Below, piece by piece: positions 1 through 13,679 of a stretch of DNA of 64,000 nucleotides (its first letter is position 1; the number at the start of each line of letters is the position of its first letter). The stretch spans positions 93,164,330 through 93,228,329 of the forward strand of contig CM049307.1 in the NCBI GenBank assembly GCA_026874595.1. The letters run 5' to 3'. The position numbers and the translations under genes are program-made. Source of the DNA: Sipunculus nudus. Lineage: Eukaryota > Annelida > Sipuncula > Golfingiida > Sipunculidae. The notes below the pieces were generated by a model. It had not been told where the DNA came from, ran no database searches, and was given only the letters and a program-made list of their open reading frames with translations.

Positions 1-224
1 ATTTTTAATCAGTAATATTGCTTAAACACGTCACCTGTTCACGTATGTGCTCCTACAAATTAATGAGCAATTCCAAATCAGGATTCGATATTGTTATCAA
101 GATCTTTTCTATAAGCGTATTCAGTCCGAACTTTTAAAAGTAAATTAAGCTGCGCCAATGTGTGCAGTGAGCAAAAAAAAATTGCTTGGTTGAACACTGC
201 CGATCGAATTACTTTGTGAATGAC

Positions 225-352
225 GTAAGAGCACAGGACTCAAACCCTGGGAACGTGAGTTGCAATCTCAGCCAAGAAGTGAGATTTTTTTATGGTCGGC
301 CCCAACCCAGAACGAGCACTCTGTGGGCTTAATGGGAAGGCCGTGCCCAACT
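225..352 (+). repeat. SINE fragment, 5' tRNA-like part
   Basis: This stretch matches the head of the full-length SINE at 9969-10365 (which lies on the minus strand). It carries a decayed box A (GTAAGAGCACAGGACTC), a decayed box B (GAGTTGCAATCTCAGCC), and the following body up to GGCCGTGCCCAACT. The two promoter boxes carry several changes, so it is an old truncated copy and not a tRNA gene. Confidence 0.75.
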
Positions 353-689
353 TGCCCCCCGTCCCCCACCTGCCTCTTTAAAAACGCTGGGGACCCCCAT
401 TGTTACTAACGGAATTTTAACCATGCAAGCTAAAAAATGTTCTCTCGGCTAAATCCGCTTACAGATAGGGCCTTACGTTCCATCAGCAGATCTTTTTCGA
501 TAAACAAATAAACAGACAGACAGGTATGAAAGCATGGCTCTCGAATCACTTACGGCCGGTATAGAACAACAAGTATGCCATTATAAAATTCATATGATGA
601 TAAATCAATATTGCGGATTCAGTTACAAATTATTTGCTGATATTTATGCTTCTTGTAAGAGAAATGTTAGTATTCACAATGGATACCCG

Positions 690-1037
690 AACCGGTGAGG
701 GTTTTCACGGTCGAACCCCACCCATGGCAAGCGCCTTGCAAGCTAAATGGGAATGTTGTGCCCCAAGGCCGTGTTTCACTCACAAACGAGTGCGCCTTTC
801 GGGGGTTCCCCGAAGGTATGACCTAGTTATTGGGCCGATTACGCACCAAGGGCTCGCAGATGCAGTAGTCACCGGGCCTTGATCATGCAAGGGTAAAAAA
901 GAGAGGAAGCGTGTGAGACTGCCCTGTCATGTAGTCCGGAACTGGAATGGAATTCTGCAGATGTACATACATGTAGTTAAGTTAGCATTAAAAGATGGAG
1001 GCGGTTACCTCCACCCAAAAAAAAAAAAAAAACCACA
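690..1037 (+). repeat. SINE fragment, body and 3' tail
   Basis: This copy starts after the tRNA-like head, at GGTGAGGGTTTTCACGGTCG. It runs through the same body as 9969-10365 to the 3' hairpin GGAGGCGGTTACCTCC and an A-rich tail. It overlaps in content with the fragment at 225-352, so the two are separate insertions. The short open frames here have no coding meaning. Confidence 0.8.
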
Positions 1038-1460
1038 GACAAAAAAAAAATATTTTTTATTTATAAAAAAGTCAGATCCATCACAGGGGCGTTAAAGGAA
1101 CTGTTCCTTATCAAAATTGCCTTGAGTTTATTAATATGTCGCAAATTTGATTAGAAAAGCTTCTACACATTAGGTAGTTGAACTGCTTGCTTTATTTCAT
1201 TTTTTAATATTCTTCATGTCTAGTTTGTTCAATTCTTTATTAACATAACTTACCTTGTACGTTTGGAAAGTTAACAGGCTTCTCTTGGACAAAGCCATGT
1301 CCCATCTGGTCCCCGATGTTGATAATATAAAATGTTGTTCTATAAAACGCCATAGCTGTGTCACAGTCAGTATGTATCCTCCAAACTGATAATATGATCG
1401 CTATTGTATAGAATTGATGTCAATATGAAGCAAATTACCTTAAAACGATATTATTATTAT

Positions 1461-1535
1461 TAGTATAGTAGTAGTAGTAGTAGTAGTAGTAGTAATAGTA
1501 GTTGCAGTAGTACTATTATTAGTAGTAGTTGTGGC
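1461..1535. repeat. (TAG)n microsatellite
   Basis: Imperfect TAG trinucleotide array with AAT interruptions. Confidence 0.9.
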
Positions 1536-1951
1536 AGTGCTAGCTGTATTAGTATTAATATGAGTATTAGTATTGATACTGGGCTTTTCGGTCGCTTTCA
1601 TATAAAAGAAGCTCACTTTTTTTAATTAATATCTTACATTTTAAAAGGAAAATATTTTTTTTTTCAAAGGGGGCATTTATTCGAGATTCTTGTCGCGTAT
1701 TCTCCCTTGTTTTTAGTATGTTTAAACGTAAAAATGCCCGTTCCGATGGGTCAGCAGAACCGACTGCAGCAGATGATCAATTTTCACATGCTGTACGCAT
1801 GTACGTGGAATAGGTGTATTGGTTACATAGCAAGTGGTTATATATATATTTGAGAAGAGCGTAAATGGGATGAGTAAACACTGCGACAGACAATATATTC
1901 ACGTCATTTACACCCGTTATTTATAAATTCCTGAAACATTCATGACAGATA

Positions 1952-2378
1952 CTGTGGTTGGCTTCATATTCGCGAGGCTGAAATTTCGCGATTTTTCAAT
2001 TTTTAATGTTTTGCGAAGGTTTCATTTTCGCGATCTCACCAGAACCCAAATATATGGTAAAGCCATACCTATGTGTGTTATCAAATGAGAATAAGTCATG
2101 AGTTTGTGATATTTTTCTCATATAACGATGGGCCCGAACACAAAGCACAGGTACTTAAGTTCAAATTAAGGGGAACGTTTTCCCTATACCTGCATGGATG
2201 TAACTTATTATAACAATTCTCATTGTTCTAATCTATTCCCATACAAATATTGGCTACATTAAATAAGAAGGACGTAATCCATTGGCCAATAATTTCCGAG
2301 GGTTTCATTTTCGCGATTATTTCCCCTTTCGCGAATTTCGCGAAATTAAAACCCTCGCGAACAAAAAGGCAACCACAG
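1952..2378. mobile_element. MITE with ~40-bp inverted ends and TA flanks
   Basis: The left end CTGTGGTTGGCTTCATATTC and the reverse complement of the right end, CTGTGGTTGCCTTTTTGTTC, match and continue into shared TCGCGAGG...AATTTCGCG. Both ends are flanked by TA, as expected for a Tc1/mariner-type target duplication. The interior has further TTTCATTTTCGCGAT repeats and no open frame, so it is non-autonomous. The superfamily is inferred only from the TA flanks. Confidence 0.75.
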
Positions 2379-2399
2379 TATGTCTGTTCTACTTAATAG

Positions 2400-4670
2400 T
2401 GTCCTTTGTGTTCTTACAAATGTCTGTGTTCTTTTAATAAATGTATTTTTATTCATTAAGGACAAGCAAGGTTCAAGTAGCCAATAATTTAAGCTATAAT
2501 GAGATCATTTACCGTTATTATAGATAACGGATAAAGGATAAATATATACAGAAAAAAATCAATTCATTTTCAATGAATAGTGATGACACTTTGTAGCAAA
2601 GTCATAATGTTTTCAGAATATTAATTATTGAATTTTAATTATTTTAACGATCACGAATACATCGAGAGACAACTGGTCAAATTGCGTGATTACACTAACA
2701 AATACACTCGATGAATATCGGTGTATACGTATATAACTAGGTGATATAGTACTTGTTCAATTCACATGGAAACTTGTCATGTAACCGTAAACTGGAACAT
2801 CAGTCGTTACTGTTTGGTGTTTGTTTGTATTTTAACTACAGGAGAAGGGATATTTAAAAAAAAGAGATATTTTAATATAACATTTTAAATGTCATCAAAA
2901 ATATTTAAATTATTTCTCAAAATATATATCAAATATTTCTAAAATGGTGTCTATATGTTTTGTAACATAAATATTATATATTCCAAGAAATTTTTCTTAG
3001 GTTAATAGTACGCATTTTCTTTGTTGACATGTTTTAATTAAAAATCAGTCTTCTTCCAAAATATATGGAATTCATATCTGTTAAACTGGCCTTACAACAA
3101 TCTGGAGAACTGTATTAAAAATCATAATTTAAGTAACATAATTGCATAATTTTGTTACTATATATATTTGCTTTTCTAGAAATCATAAATGTAATTTATG
3201 TAAAATTAATTTTAAACGTTAAATTTCAGAAATCCATTTTGAAGCATTGTAGTCATACCACACCCCGATAGGGGGCTCCTGCAAAATGGGTTGAAGTGTG
3301 TTGTGGATAAAGCCTCTCATGTTCACAATGAAAGTAAAGGTTAAATTGCTGGTGATTCGAATAATAAACACCCCTCTGTAAATCAGTCTAAGATAAATTT
3401 ATCTTTGTAAGATTCATTGTTTCCACACCAGTTAAGGTTCAGTACATGTGTACCAGTATGATGTGAGCTCGCTTAAACATTCATATGACACTTTGACCAA
3501 TTTCTCATACTTATAAAAAGTCCAAGGAGCGAATCCATTCGAGTGTATCAACTTGAGCCTTGCGCGGGCCCAAACCCGCTCCCCGGGCCCCCGCGGGCTG
3601 ATTTTTTTGGGGATTTTATTGGAAGAGACGTGCAAAAAATAATTAATTACGGGGCGGGGCTGGTGCTGGCTTAAAGCTTGGCTATGCGGGGATGGGCGGG
3701 TAACATGATATTTGAGTGCAGGTTTCTGCGGGCCGGAAACATGGTTAAAGCGAGGAGATGATAACATTCACTTAAATGTAAAGCACTCCAGGTCTGTTTA
3801 TGTTCCTTGTGTTATTGCATTTTATGAATTACTATATTACTATATTTTTTTAAAAAGTATTAATTCTTTGAGTTCTGAGACAGATTCGTCGTTGCAGGGA
3901 ATATTTTATGAAAGAGTGTTTAAATGTACCTGGTAATAATGTTGTATATTCAGACTTTTCAGCACTGTAAGTCTATACATGTGGCAAGAAGATATCTCAG
4001 ATATTACATATAACATGGCTGAGGGTAGAGCACCAGGATTATACCTGTGATCATATATTGTCACTGCATGGGATGTATATCTGGCTCTGTCACCAGCTGG
4101 GTATAGCTTTACATATCTCACAAAGAATGAGGTGTGCTAATCATGCACGAGCCGAAGAGCACTGGCTTTTTTTTAGGACTGCATAGGCTTAGCAGAATGA
4201 GATAACAAGCATGACGCTCATTTGATATCTACTATTGTGTACACATCTATGACCTAGAGCTGACTCCCTCTGCAGTTCCACAGCCTTCCGGATCCCTTTT
4301 CAGCTAATCAGACATTATTATTAGCTGATCATCGCTGATCAGGATTGACCTTCTTGTCAAATAAATTGTGTGAACTGTGGTGAGCAAGTACAGTCCTCCA
4401 GCTAGTTCAGGTAGTGACAAGTACTGTAACTCTAGGCATATAAATTAATAAAATTGTTTTCGTTTATCAGCATATGCACAGGATGAAGGCAATATTTGAT
4501 TAGTGTGTCCAACATACTGACATTTCCACTTATATGGCAGTAAATAATTGTAATTTGGTAAGCGGTTATCCTTTAAAATAAAAATAAAATACCAGTGAAA
4601 ACGTCATACCAACAGAAAAAATATGGTAGCACTACCTACTCACAAAAGGTGGTCATTAATTATAAATATA
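2400..4670. other. AT-rich stretch, no gene seen
   Basis: No exon with convincing splice sites or protein similarity was recognised. The short open frames are not conserved-looking. A GC-rich island at 3555-3740 is listed separately. Confidence 0.6.
3555..3740. repeat. GC-rich low-complexity patch
   Basis: Runs of CCCGGGCCCCCGCGGGC and GGGGCGGGGC stand out from the AT-rich surroundings. A related GGGTGCGGGTCG / GGGGCGGTGCGG patch lies at 4770-4895. Both look like decayed G-rich tandem repeats and not promoters, because no gene starts next to them. Confidence 0.5.
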
Positions 4671-4769
4671 TATGAAAATAAATGATATATTTTTCAGTTG
4701 GCTACCTTTTGGTTGTCATATGTCTTATGTTTATTTGCGGGTTGAATGCGGAATGATTTTTGGTAAAAA

Positions 4770-4895
4770 TATGGGGCGGGGGGGGGGGGGGCTAAAAACC
4801 AAAAGTGCAGGTCGGGTGCGGGTCGATTTACTTTTTATAGATGCGGGGCAGGGCGGGTTTGTTTTCACATCTACGGGGCGGTGCGGTTGCGGGCC
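4770..4895. repeat. G-rich low-complexity patch
   Basis: Contains a G tract followed by GTCGGGTGCGGGTCG, GCGGGGCAGGGCGGG and CGGGGCGGTGCGG. It resembles the patch at 3555-3740. Confidence 0.5.
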
Positions 4896-4949
4896 TAAGG
4901 AAAGCAAGGTCAGGTGCTATTTTTTAGCCGAGTCATCAGCCGGATTGTT

Positions 4950-5400
4950 TCTATATTTGTACTTGTGAGCACTGTAGATTAATATAAATTGTAGCAACAC
5001 CCATGTTTGCGTTTCCAGGAATCATTTAAAGTTTTTGCCAAACTGGTTACAAATTGGATTTTTCCTTATGATTTATAATTTACTTACAATTTTCCCTATA
5101 TTTGAACTTGTGAACACCGTGGTAAATTATAAATGGTAGACGGACTGTGTTTGAGATGACAGGAATTCCATTAAAGCCGTTGCCATACTTGCCATAAAAT
5201 AGATTAGGTTGCCATATAAAATTTGAATATGGCCACCATTTACTTATACTTTGTCCTATACCCAGACTTGTGAGCAGCAGAGTAAATTATAAATCTTAGC
5301 AACACTCATTTTTCCGATACCAAAAACTGGATAAGGCCACCATATTGAATTTTAAATTGGCCATCATTTTTAACATACTTTTGCTTAAATCAGTGAGCAA
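4950..5400. repeat. Degenerate ~150-bp tandem repeat, three units
   Basis: Three successive units near 4955, 5100 and 5262 share the order ACTTGTGAGCAC, then TAAATTATAAAT, then GTAGCAACACCCAT, then GCCATAC/GCCAAAC. They are well diverged from each other. No coding frame is shared. Confidence 0.55.
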
Positions 5401-7940
5401 TGTTAGAAATACCAGGATTTCATAAAATCCTATGCCGTGCTTGTTTTTGGTTTAATTTTCGTTTGTCATCATACTGAATTTAGGAATTGTGTCCATAATT
5501 AATGTCAATGCAAAATTGAGGGATTTAAAATAGGACCATTTACAGATTCAATATGGCGGTCTGATCCAATTTGTAGCAACTATTTGCAATGGCATTAATG
5601 AAATCACTTATGACGTAAACACAGGTGTTGCTACCATTTATATTACTCTTCTGTGCGCTGAAGTCAAGATAAAAGGCGACATATGTGTTGAAATTCAAAA
5701 TGGCGGCTTAAGACATGGCTGATAAAATGGCACTTAGAATTTTTTAAATCAGTGCCTCAATCTAAAAAAATAGCTAATGGAATCCATATTAACAGTTATT
5801 ATCACTCGATTGGCCCCTACCACAAAAAAAAAAACATTTGTTATAAGTCAAACACCACACCATCTCACTGATAGCATGTGTCACCCTTCCGCCAGAGGAC
5901 GTTTCAACCCATGTACATTGTATGTGTGACTAGGGTGGATGAATGTTACACAAGCAGGCGTACCAGGGTGGCCATCAAAACAATTTTGCATATCAAAGCA
6001 CTAGCAAGGCGATCTGTGTATCGGACCTTATGTCTCGGCTTGACATTGCTGTTATTCAGCGAAACAACCATCAAAAGTTCGGCATTCTAGAATGACCTTT
6101 ATTATGACAATTCAATTAAATTTTAATGCGACAGAATACAGGTACAATATCATTGCTGCACTTTTGTGTAGGGACCAGAGGGTACACATGTTACAAAAGA
6201 ACGACCTGACCATATTTTCTGGAAAAATAAAATTTTAAGTAAAATTTTGCCAAAAATATAACATGTCAATAGGGAAATTTATTATGATTTGGGTTTTTTT
6301 TCTTATCTAGATCTTTATGCACGGTCGTTTATTTTGCGTGTCAGAATGTTCATCAGACTAATAAAAAGCCAGGTGATTTGTGAATCGGACATTATGCCCC
6401 GACTAGACACTGCTATGTTATTCAACGTGAAATTCATATGAAATGACAAAACTCATGTAATGGGATATTTTGGTACTACACAAAATAGAAACCACTTTAA
6501 GTAAAGTACAAATATCGGTGATCGATTGACACTGTCGTTTCGTCAGATGCTTAAAGAGACCTTCACTGCAAGTTCAAGCCTTCAAGCCTGGACGCTTCCT
6601 TTTTAGGGTCATTAAAAATTAAAGTTTTCCTGTTAGTCTTCGTCGGCTCTTTCCAATATAGAAGCAAAGTCCTTTAAATATAAACGTATTGAACATTAAG
6701 TGGTCCTTCATGAAATAAAAGTTAATAACAGTTAATTATTACTGATAATATGGACATATATGTTCTGTTCATTAGAAGTACCGTGATATCTAAAGAGATT
6801 AACAGCAAATAATCAATAAATGACATACGTAGTACCCAGATCGAAATTTATGCAAGTGAAGAGATTGTATTACCAACCGATAACAATATGTGTGTACTCC
6901 TGTCGCGTTTTCTAAATTTGTACCATTAATTAGCCTGAGTATCGGTTAATGTACTGGGTTGACAAATTAGACGACTTTGCTCAACGGATGTCTTTTTTTT
7001 TTTAAGTCGTTGAAAACTATGTCAACGTTTCATCTGGATAATGTTTAGGAGAGCTCATGTTCTCACATGTACACAGGTGCTGAACATCAACTGAGAAGAA
7101 AAAATGATTTTACAAAATAATAATATCTTGAACTGATTTAAAAAGACCATCTGGATCGCAAAATCTTTACTTAGCGGTCAGTGGCAATCTCTCGAATGAG
7201 AGACATTGTTGGAAAGTAATCAAAAATAAACTTTAAATTTAAATTTAAACTTTAAAAAAATTACTAACAATTACGTATCATTTATCATGCCAACAAAGTT
7301 TGAGAAGTTAAGAGTATATTTATGATAAAGTTATAAAGAGACACCGGACAATACATAGATCAATGCTGGAGGGGAAAGGAGAGCCACACACGCGGGTGAC
7401 CATAGAATAACTGACCAGAATTAGCTGAATGAATGAGACAACATGTAAATTTACCCTGTGAAGTAGATGAATCTGACAACTCGCTGTATACCTGTGACAC
7501 AGGTAGGAAGTAATAAAAATTAACCTTATGTTCGTTGTTTACCCACGACAAGCTTCATCTCATTTCCGCTTAGTCTGATAACGTATCAAATATCATGCTT
7601 ACAAAGTGCAAAACTTAAACGTTCATTCACAGGCGTCCCCTATCAGGGAATGGTGTCACTAGGATGTTTCAAGGGCGAACATGTCCCTTTAGCCTGATTG
7701 AGCTTCCCATGCAGTCAGATATATTTTTCGAACCTACATTTATAGATTCCGTCGAGTGCCCGATTGACGAATTGTGTTGTATTTGTCTGTTTGTAAAGTG
7801 TTTATAATAAGCACATGACCTATCCAAATGAGTAGGCGCTTAATGTGCAAAACCTTTCTGCTAGGGTTACAGGGTACACTGACAAATCACCATTCAATGG
7901 AGAGAGACTAAATGCCCCAATTCGGATGTTGTTGTTATGT
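5400..7940. other. No gene seen; one diverged ~90-bp duplication
   Basis: The segments at about 6005-6075 and 6365-6440 are diverged copies of each other (GATCTGTGTATCGGACCTTATG against GATTTGTGAATCGGACATTATG). Nothing else was recognised, on either strand. Confidence 0.5.
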
Positions 7941-7949
7941 CTTTCCTAA

Positions 7950-10900
7950 CCAAATGGTTAAATTAATGATCCTTCTAAAAGAAAAGATATAATTTAAATT
8001 TAATTAATTTTTTGAAGTTGCTGATTGGCCACCTATCTTCCCTTATACATAACTCCTTCATGCCCTGTGGATAACAACGACTTTTTTTTTGTTTCAACTC
8101 TGATATACCATCAATATCCCATAGATGTGGCGAGCCTGTGCTGTGGTTCTTCTGTTAGGTAACGCTGTAAACAAGCTAATCTTTAACTGGAATACCTAGG
8201 GTTCCCTTTGCTTACAAGTATACACTTCTGTTAAAAGAGGCGTATGCACAGAAAAAATACATAGAACAATTTGAGATCGTAAATACGTAAATGCAATTTA
8301 TTAGCATATTGTCTTCAATATAATAATATCTTCTGTGTTCGATCGTATGATAAGCACGATTGTATAAGGAACTGAAAAAAAAGATATGCGGGCAGATTCA
8401 TGAACACACGGGAAATTGACAATATGTATCAAATCATATTTGGTATGTTGAAACATTCTGATTAAATATTATTTACAGGCATTTGCCGTCTATAAGCAGA
8501 ATATTAGTGGTTTACATTGGTAAGATTCGGGCAGTGAGATTATGCAATTACGTGTAGATTGATTTTCACATTCCTTTAATAATAAGGAAAGACGATTTGA
8601 GAGAAGCCTCATGTAATGTTTACATTTCAATTACCAGACTTAAAGTAAATATTTTCTAGGGCAATTGTTGAATATCAAATCAATCTTATAACCCTTTTAG
8701 ATATGTTTATCTTCTTCAAATCATAAGTTTTTTATATAGACAATTAATCTTAACTTTGTCTAATTTATAAATTATTATTATACTCTTCTTGCCGTTGATT
8801 GTTTTATATAGACTACAACGCTTGTTGCAATTTTAGCGATAATGTGTTGTTTCTGATTTGTTTGTTATGTTGGTTTAATAAGAGTTTATTTTCCTGAGGT
8901 ATTTTTGTTTGCTTCAACTGAAATCAGGGAAGTGACAACAACGAAAGGCTCCAAATCACTGAAAATGTTGGTATATAGAAGCTGTAAAACCATGGAGGCA
9001 ACACGTTTATTGTGGTCTTGGAATTTTATCCTGTCTCCTCACATAGTCCATTTCGTGCCAGTTATTGTGCTCCTATCAAAAAAAAAAAAAAAAAAATACG
9101 ACCACACTTCATGTACGTGACTAAGGTGGAAAACCCACATTCAATGCATATCAGGGGTGAACAAAGCGTCCAGCCGTCCAGCGGGCCACATAAAAAAACT
9201 GCGCAGAATAACACTAACATGTATGACGATTCGAGAATTATAGGACGATATCTTTCCCGGTCTCAATATGGCACCAGCTCCGGGGCAACTATAGAAAAGG
9301 CTCATCTCTCAAAGCATTTAAGAGACCCTTTTTTCCGATTTATAAATATTTATGTGAATAAAAATCAAAATTCCAGAATTTTCCGTTTTATCTTTATATT
9401 TTATGTAATATAATTGCTACATACTTTTAAGAGTTAAATCTTGTAAAAACAGGATGATTAAAAAGTTTTTGTTTTCAATAAACTGTTTATATGTTTTTAA
9501 TTTGGTAACACTGATGCTACAGTTACTTATGTATATTTAACATTATACGAGGTCCTATGCATGAATGGTTTTTCGTCAGGCCCACACGCAAGTAATCTAG
9601 CGCGTGTTTTCACTGAATCGGCAAGACAGTTGGTCTGCTCTGTCTGCGTTTTACCGTCGATTGTTTCAATCATTTGAAGCAAGTATGGGAATATTATATT
9701 CAAAGCTATTTCGCCTAAGAGACGCTATGACATGCGGTAAGATCGCGCTTTCCCGATAGAAGATTTTGACCTGTTTGCTTTTTTTATATGATTGTGCGGG
9801 ACCACGACTGGAACTCTCACAGCTTAAAACAATCACATCGTTGGTCAGTAATCAGATCTTTAAGCCTTTGTAAAACGTTTGTTTACTGGACCGAAGAAGT
9901 GAATCTGGCATATTTCTGATTTGGTTCGGCTGATTACCACCACACGGCGAAACCGCATCATTTTATATCTTTTTTTTTTTTTTCTATCGGAGGTAAACGC
10001 CTCCATTTTTTTAATGCTGCCTTAACTAAGTATATGTACATCTGCAGATTTCCATTCCGGTTTCGGACTACGTGACAGGGCAGTATCACACGCTTCCTCT
10101 CATTTTATATCCTGGCGTTAACCAGGCCCGTTGACTACTGCACCTGCGGGCCCTGGGTTGGTAATCATACCAACGAGGACCCCCGAAAGGCGCACTCGTT
10201 TGTGAGTGAAACTCGGCCGTTGGGCACGACCTTCCCATTAAGCCTGCAGAGCGCTCATCCTGGGTGGGGGCCGACCGTGAAAAACCTCACCGCCTCGGCT
10301 GAGATTCGAACTCACGATCTCCCGGCTTTGAGTCCTGCGCTCTACCCCTGAGCCACAGAAGCCGGTGCATCATTTTATATCACATAATGGCGGTATCCGC
10401 GTTTCTGGCATGTTCGTTAATAATCGTAACATTTAAATCTTTGTGCTTACTGTAACGGTTGTCAGCCGAAATCGGCATACCTTACTTGTTATGTAGATGA
10501 CTGGCGCAGTTTATAAGATATGTTTTAATTAATAATGGCTGAGAATTTCTTTATTTGCAGTTTTAATCTGCTCGCCGTATTTTATGCATTTAATATTATT
10601 TCGTTTTTGAAACCTCACTAGATTTTCGAACTCTAATTCCATTTCTAAATCTTGTGTAAATGTTGTCACTCTTCAGAAAAAAATTATTTTACGGAGGATT
10701 ACAAGGCCCAGATACTTTATTATTATAAAGAAAGTCGCAAATTTATGGCCTTAATATTTATTCATTTAAGGATGACAGACTTTAACCTTGTCATATAACA
10801 TACTTGCAACGTGTTATAATTGTCGCTCACACAAATAGTTCTCCTCTGGTTATGGATTGATGATAAAAAAGTCCTCTCCTGACAATGCTATGGGGCTTCA

Positions 10901-11800
10901 AATACATATGGGCGTAGGTGTTTATAGTGAAGAGTGTATGTTATCAGTTAAACTTGTTGGGTATGAGGCTATGTTGTGTCAAGGCTTATTACATCAATAT
11001 GGATTGTTTTGTTGTTGTAGGGACTTCATGAAATAAGTAATATTTTGTCAGAATGAGTATATTTGAATTATGACAAATTTTAGTTTTTAATTTGAGAGTT
11101 GAGACATGTAATATCGGCTGTACCACTATCCTTAAATAAAACAGCTTTGTTTTGCGTAGTAACGGGCTCTGGCGGAAGGCTAGCCAAATGCAATGAGAAG
11201 GTAAATCGGTGCGGTTAATTTATTAATCTCGCTGAAGAATATTAACAGAAAATGAAGTAAAATCTAAATGTAGAACTAAATCCTGAAAAAAAACCCACAG
11301 AAATCAATTTTATCCTTTCAGTCAATTTAATTGTTCTATCGGATCTGGCCCTGAATAGAGAAGTTAAGGATGTTCCATTTAGCCCTTGGATGGTAACATT
11401 TGCCAACCTTCTGCATACCGATCTAGAGCACATTTAAAACAAAAAACGACGCGATAGAATGCACTCATTTTTGAAACTTGAATCAAATTACTGAATAAAA
11501 GTCTGGTAATACGACCGCTATGCTTCTTACTGTAATGTCTGACAAATAGTCAGGGCTTTCGTGTGAGGGCTTGGACGGTCGAGTGGTAATATGTTCGCTT
11601 CTCCAACACTAACGACTACCGAACCATGGAGAGTGTCTCACATAAGTTTCTGCAGCACAACTGAATATAATTTAATGACTAGCTTTACAATCAAAGTAAA
11701 ATCAATAAAGTTTATATTTTACATGCTGCTGAGCTGTCACCTAAGCATTCTGATTGACTGAAATTAGTAGCTTGTCACCAGAGAGCAGTGACATTTTATA
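7950..11800 (+). repeat. Old, diverged copy of the 28-34 kb repeat
   Basis: Five blocks occur here in the same order and strand as in 29.9-33.95 kb: about 7965-8120 (TGCTGATTGGCCACCTATCTT), 9020-9115 (TATCCTGTCTCCTCACATAG), 9275-9335 (GGCTCATCTCTCAAAGCATT), 10815-10935 (CCTCTGGTTATGGATTGATG) and 11630-11770 (CAATCAAAGTAAAATCAATAA). The blocks are clearly diverged and separated by indels and a later SINE insertion at 9969-10365. The collinearity was read by eye, and the ends are not defined. Confidence 0.65.
9969..10365 (-). mobile_element. Full-length tRNA-derived SINE
   Basis: Read on the minus strand, it begins CCGGCTTCTGTGGCTCAGGG, which holds a clean pol III box A (TGGCTCAGGGGTAGAGC). 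Box B follows (GAGTTCGAATCTC), then a ~300-bp body, a short 3' hairpin GGAGGCGTTTACCTCC and an oligo(A) tail (T-run at 9970-9983 on the plus strand). Two partial plus-strand copies at 225-352 and 690-1037 confirm that this is a dispersed family. The tRNA part lacks a fitting acceptor stem, so it is a SINE head and not a tRNA gene. Confidence 0.9.
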
Positions 11801-11829
11801 TAAAGTGTGGTGTCCGACATTAAAGTAAG

Positions 11830-13650
11830 TATAGTATACTCAGATTATTGTTTCTCTAATTTGAGATATATTAATATGCCGTATCATGTATCGATGCTAA
11901 CGTGGGAACGTGCGTTTACGGAAATCCAGGTATTTAATTTTATCTCAGTTTCAGTTCAGTCGTGATTTAGTCTATGAGCCAGACCCTGAAAACTTAGCCA
12001 CTGGAACCATCTGAGGAGAATAATTCAAATAACGATTTTTTGGCATGGTGTACAACCCTGAAATTATAAAATGTGGGATGGCATTGTATCGGTGGTAGCT
12101 TTCTGTGCGTTTCAGCTCGTTCATATGCCTACCCTTAAACCCATTTATTGCCCCACTTGTGTAAGACATGTAGAGGTAAGGGTACACATTTGTATATAAC
12201 ATTTGCGATTCTGAGGGGGGAAATATAAAAAAAAAACATATCATCATAAAATATATTTAATTTGTTTTTAAATTATTATTAACATGATGACCTTTGCACA
12301 TTTTTCAAGGCCAGGGAGGGTCAACAAGTGCAAATATGATAATAAAAAATCTCGTTGCAGAAACCATTTTCATTTGCCAAAAGTTTTCATCGTTGCGCAG
12401 GTTATATAAAATAACATATATTATTATTTAAAATGAATGAATGGGCTGTAAGGATAAAGTTGTCATACGCTTACCTACTGTACATTTTATGTTACTGATA
12501 AGGGGTAGTAAATGTACATCTGACTTTCTTGTGCAGTGGCTATCTGTAGGCCAAAATGGAGTTAGGGTTTACACTTTTGTTTGTAACATTTAAATACTAA
12601 GATTAAAAAACAAATGACCTACCTTTGGAAATCATATTTGATTTCTGACAAATGTTCCCAATATAATTAACTTGTCACTTTTTCAAGGACAGAAGGGGTC
12701 AACAAGGATGATTATAAAGTCAATTTGCCGAGCCCAGTAACCTTGCACTAATGTAGAAAGAATTTGTATTGCTGATTTGTGTTCTCCAGGGGCACCCTTG
12801 GGAAATTTTTGTAATTGCACAAATTCAAAATGGCATCCGGCGCTCATTTTTAAATTAAATTACATTTATGTAATTATTATGAACAATTTAATTTTAGCCA
12901 ACTGTCTCCCTGACATACAATTCGGACAAAAACTTTAACAATAATAGTTACATGCAACGATAATACAATAATACAATAATGATCTAAAATGACCACCGAA
13001 ATGACTGTCATTTATCGAAATAATGTAATTTGAAAAGACGCCATTGGTGAAACCATGGAGTGATAGTTTGTGACTGGTTGTTTCGCTCGTGTTGGTTGCC
13101 CTTTAGCTTATGTATCAAAGTTATATATATCCATGAACATTTAATATGACATCTGTAAACTGCATAATAATATTAATAAAAATAATAATAGTAATAATAA
13201 TAATACTTGGTTTATTTATTGCACCCAAATCTCTGGGTAGGTAGTAATAGATTATACCATATATTTTGGTGTATTTGTGTTTGTTTGAAAATTGCACATA
13301 AATAAGTTAAAACATCTTAAAATCAACAAAATCTTGTAATGGTTCACATTAGAAAGCTAGAATACTATGACTGAGTTATCCATTCTCATCATATCAGTTA
13401 TCGTTCATGTTGTATCTAATTTCGTATTTCCAAGAAATTAATTTATCCAACAGTATAGAAATTTTATAAGAAAATAGTTGTTTGATGTGTTTTACAAGGG
13501 ATGAATTTTATTCAGTGCTTCGCCTGATCCAGTATCTGTCTCATATACATCTGACTTTTGAAATATAATATTACCCATGGAAAATATGTATGAAAGCTTG
13601 AGTGAAAATAGAGAAAAATATATTATTTTACATAAAACTAAGTTCTTTCT
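11830..13650. other. No gene seen; short related intergenic repeats
   Basis: The segments near 12280-12400 and 12660-12760 share the phrase TTTTTCAAGG...GGGTCAACAAG, and a distant relative lies near 15960-16030 on the opposite strand (GTTGACCCCTCCCTGACATA). No coding signal was recognised. Confidence 0.5.
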
Positions 13651-13679
13651 GTATGCTAATGATCAGCTGTGTAGGACTC

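Noticed and set aside
3555-3740. CpG-island promoter
   Set aside because: The GC-rich patch looks like a decayed G-rich repeat and no gene begins nearby.
10280-10365. tRNA gene on the minus strand
   Set aside because: Boxes A and B are good, but there is no paired acceptor stem and the sequence continues into a repeated SINE body with an A tail.
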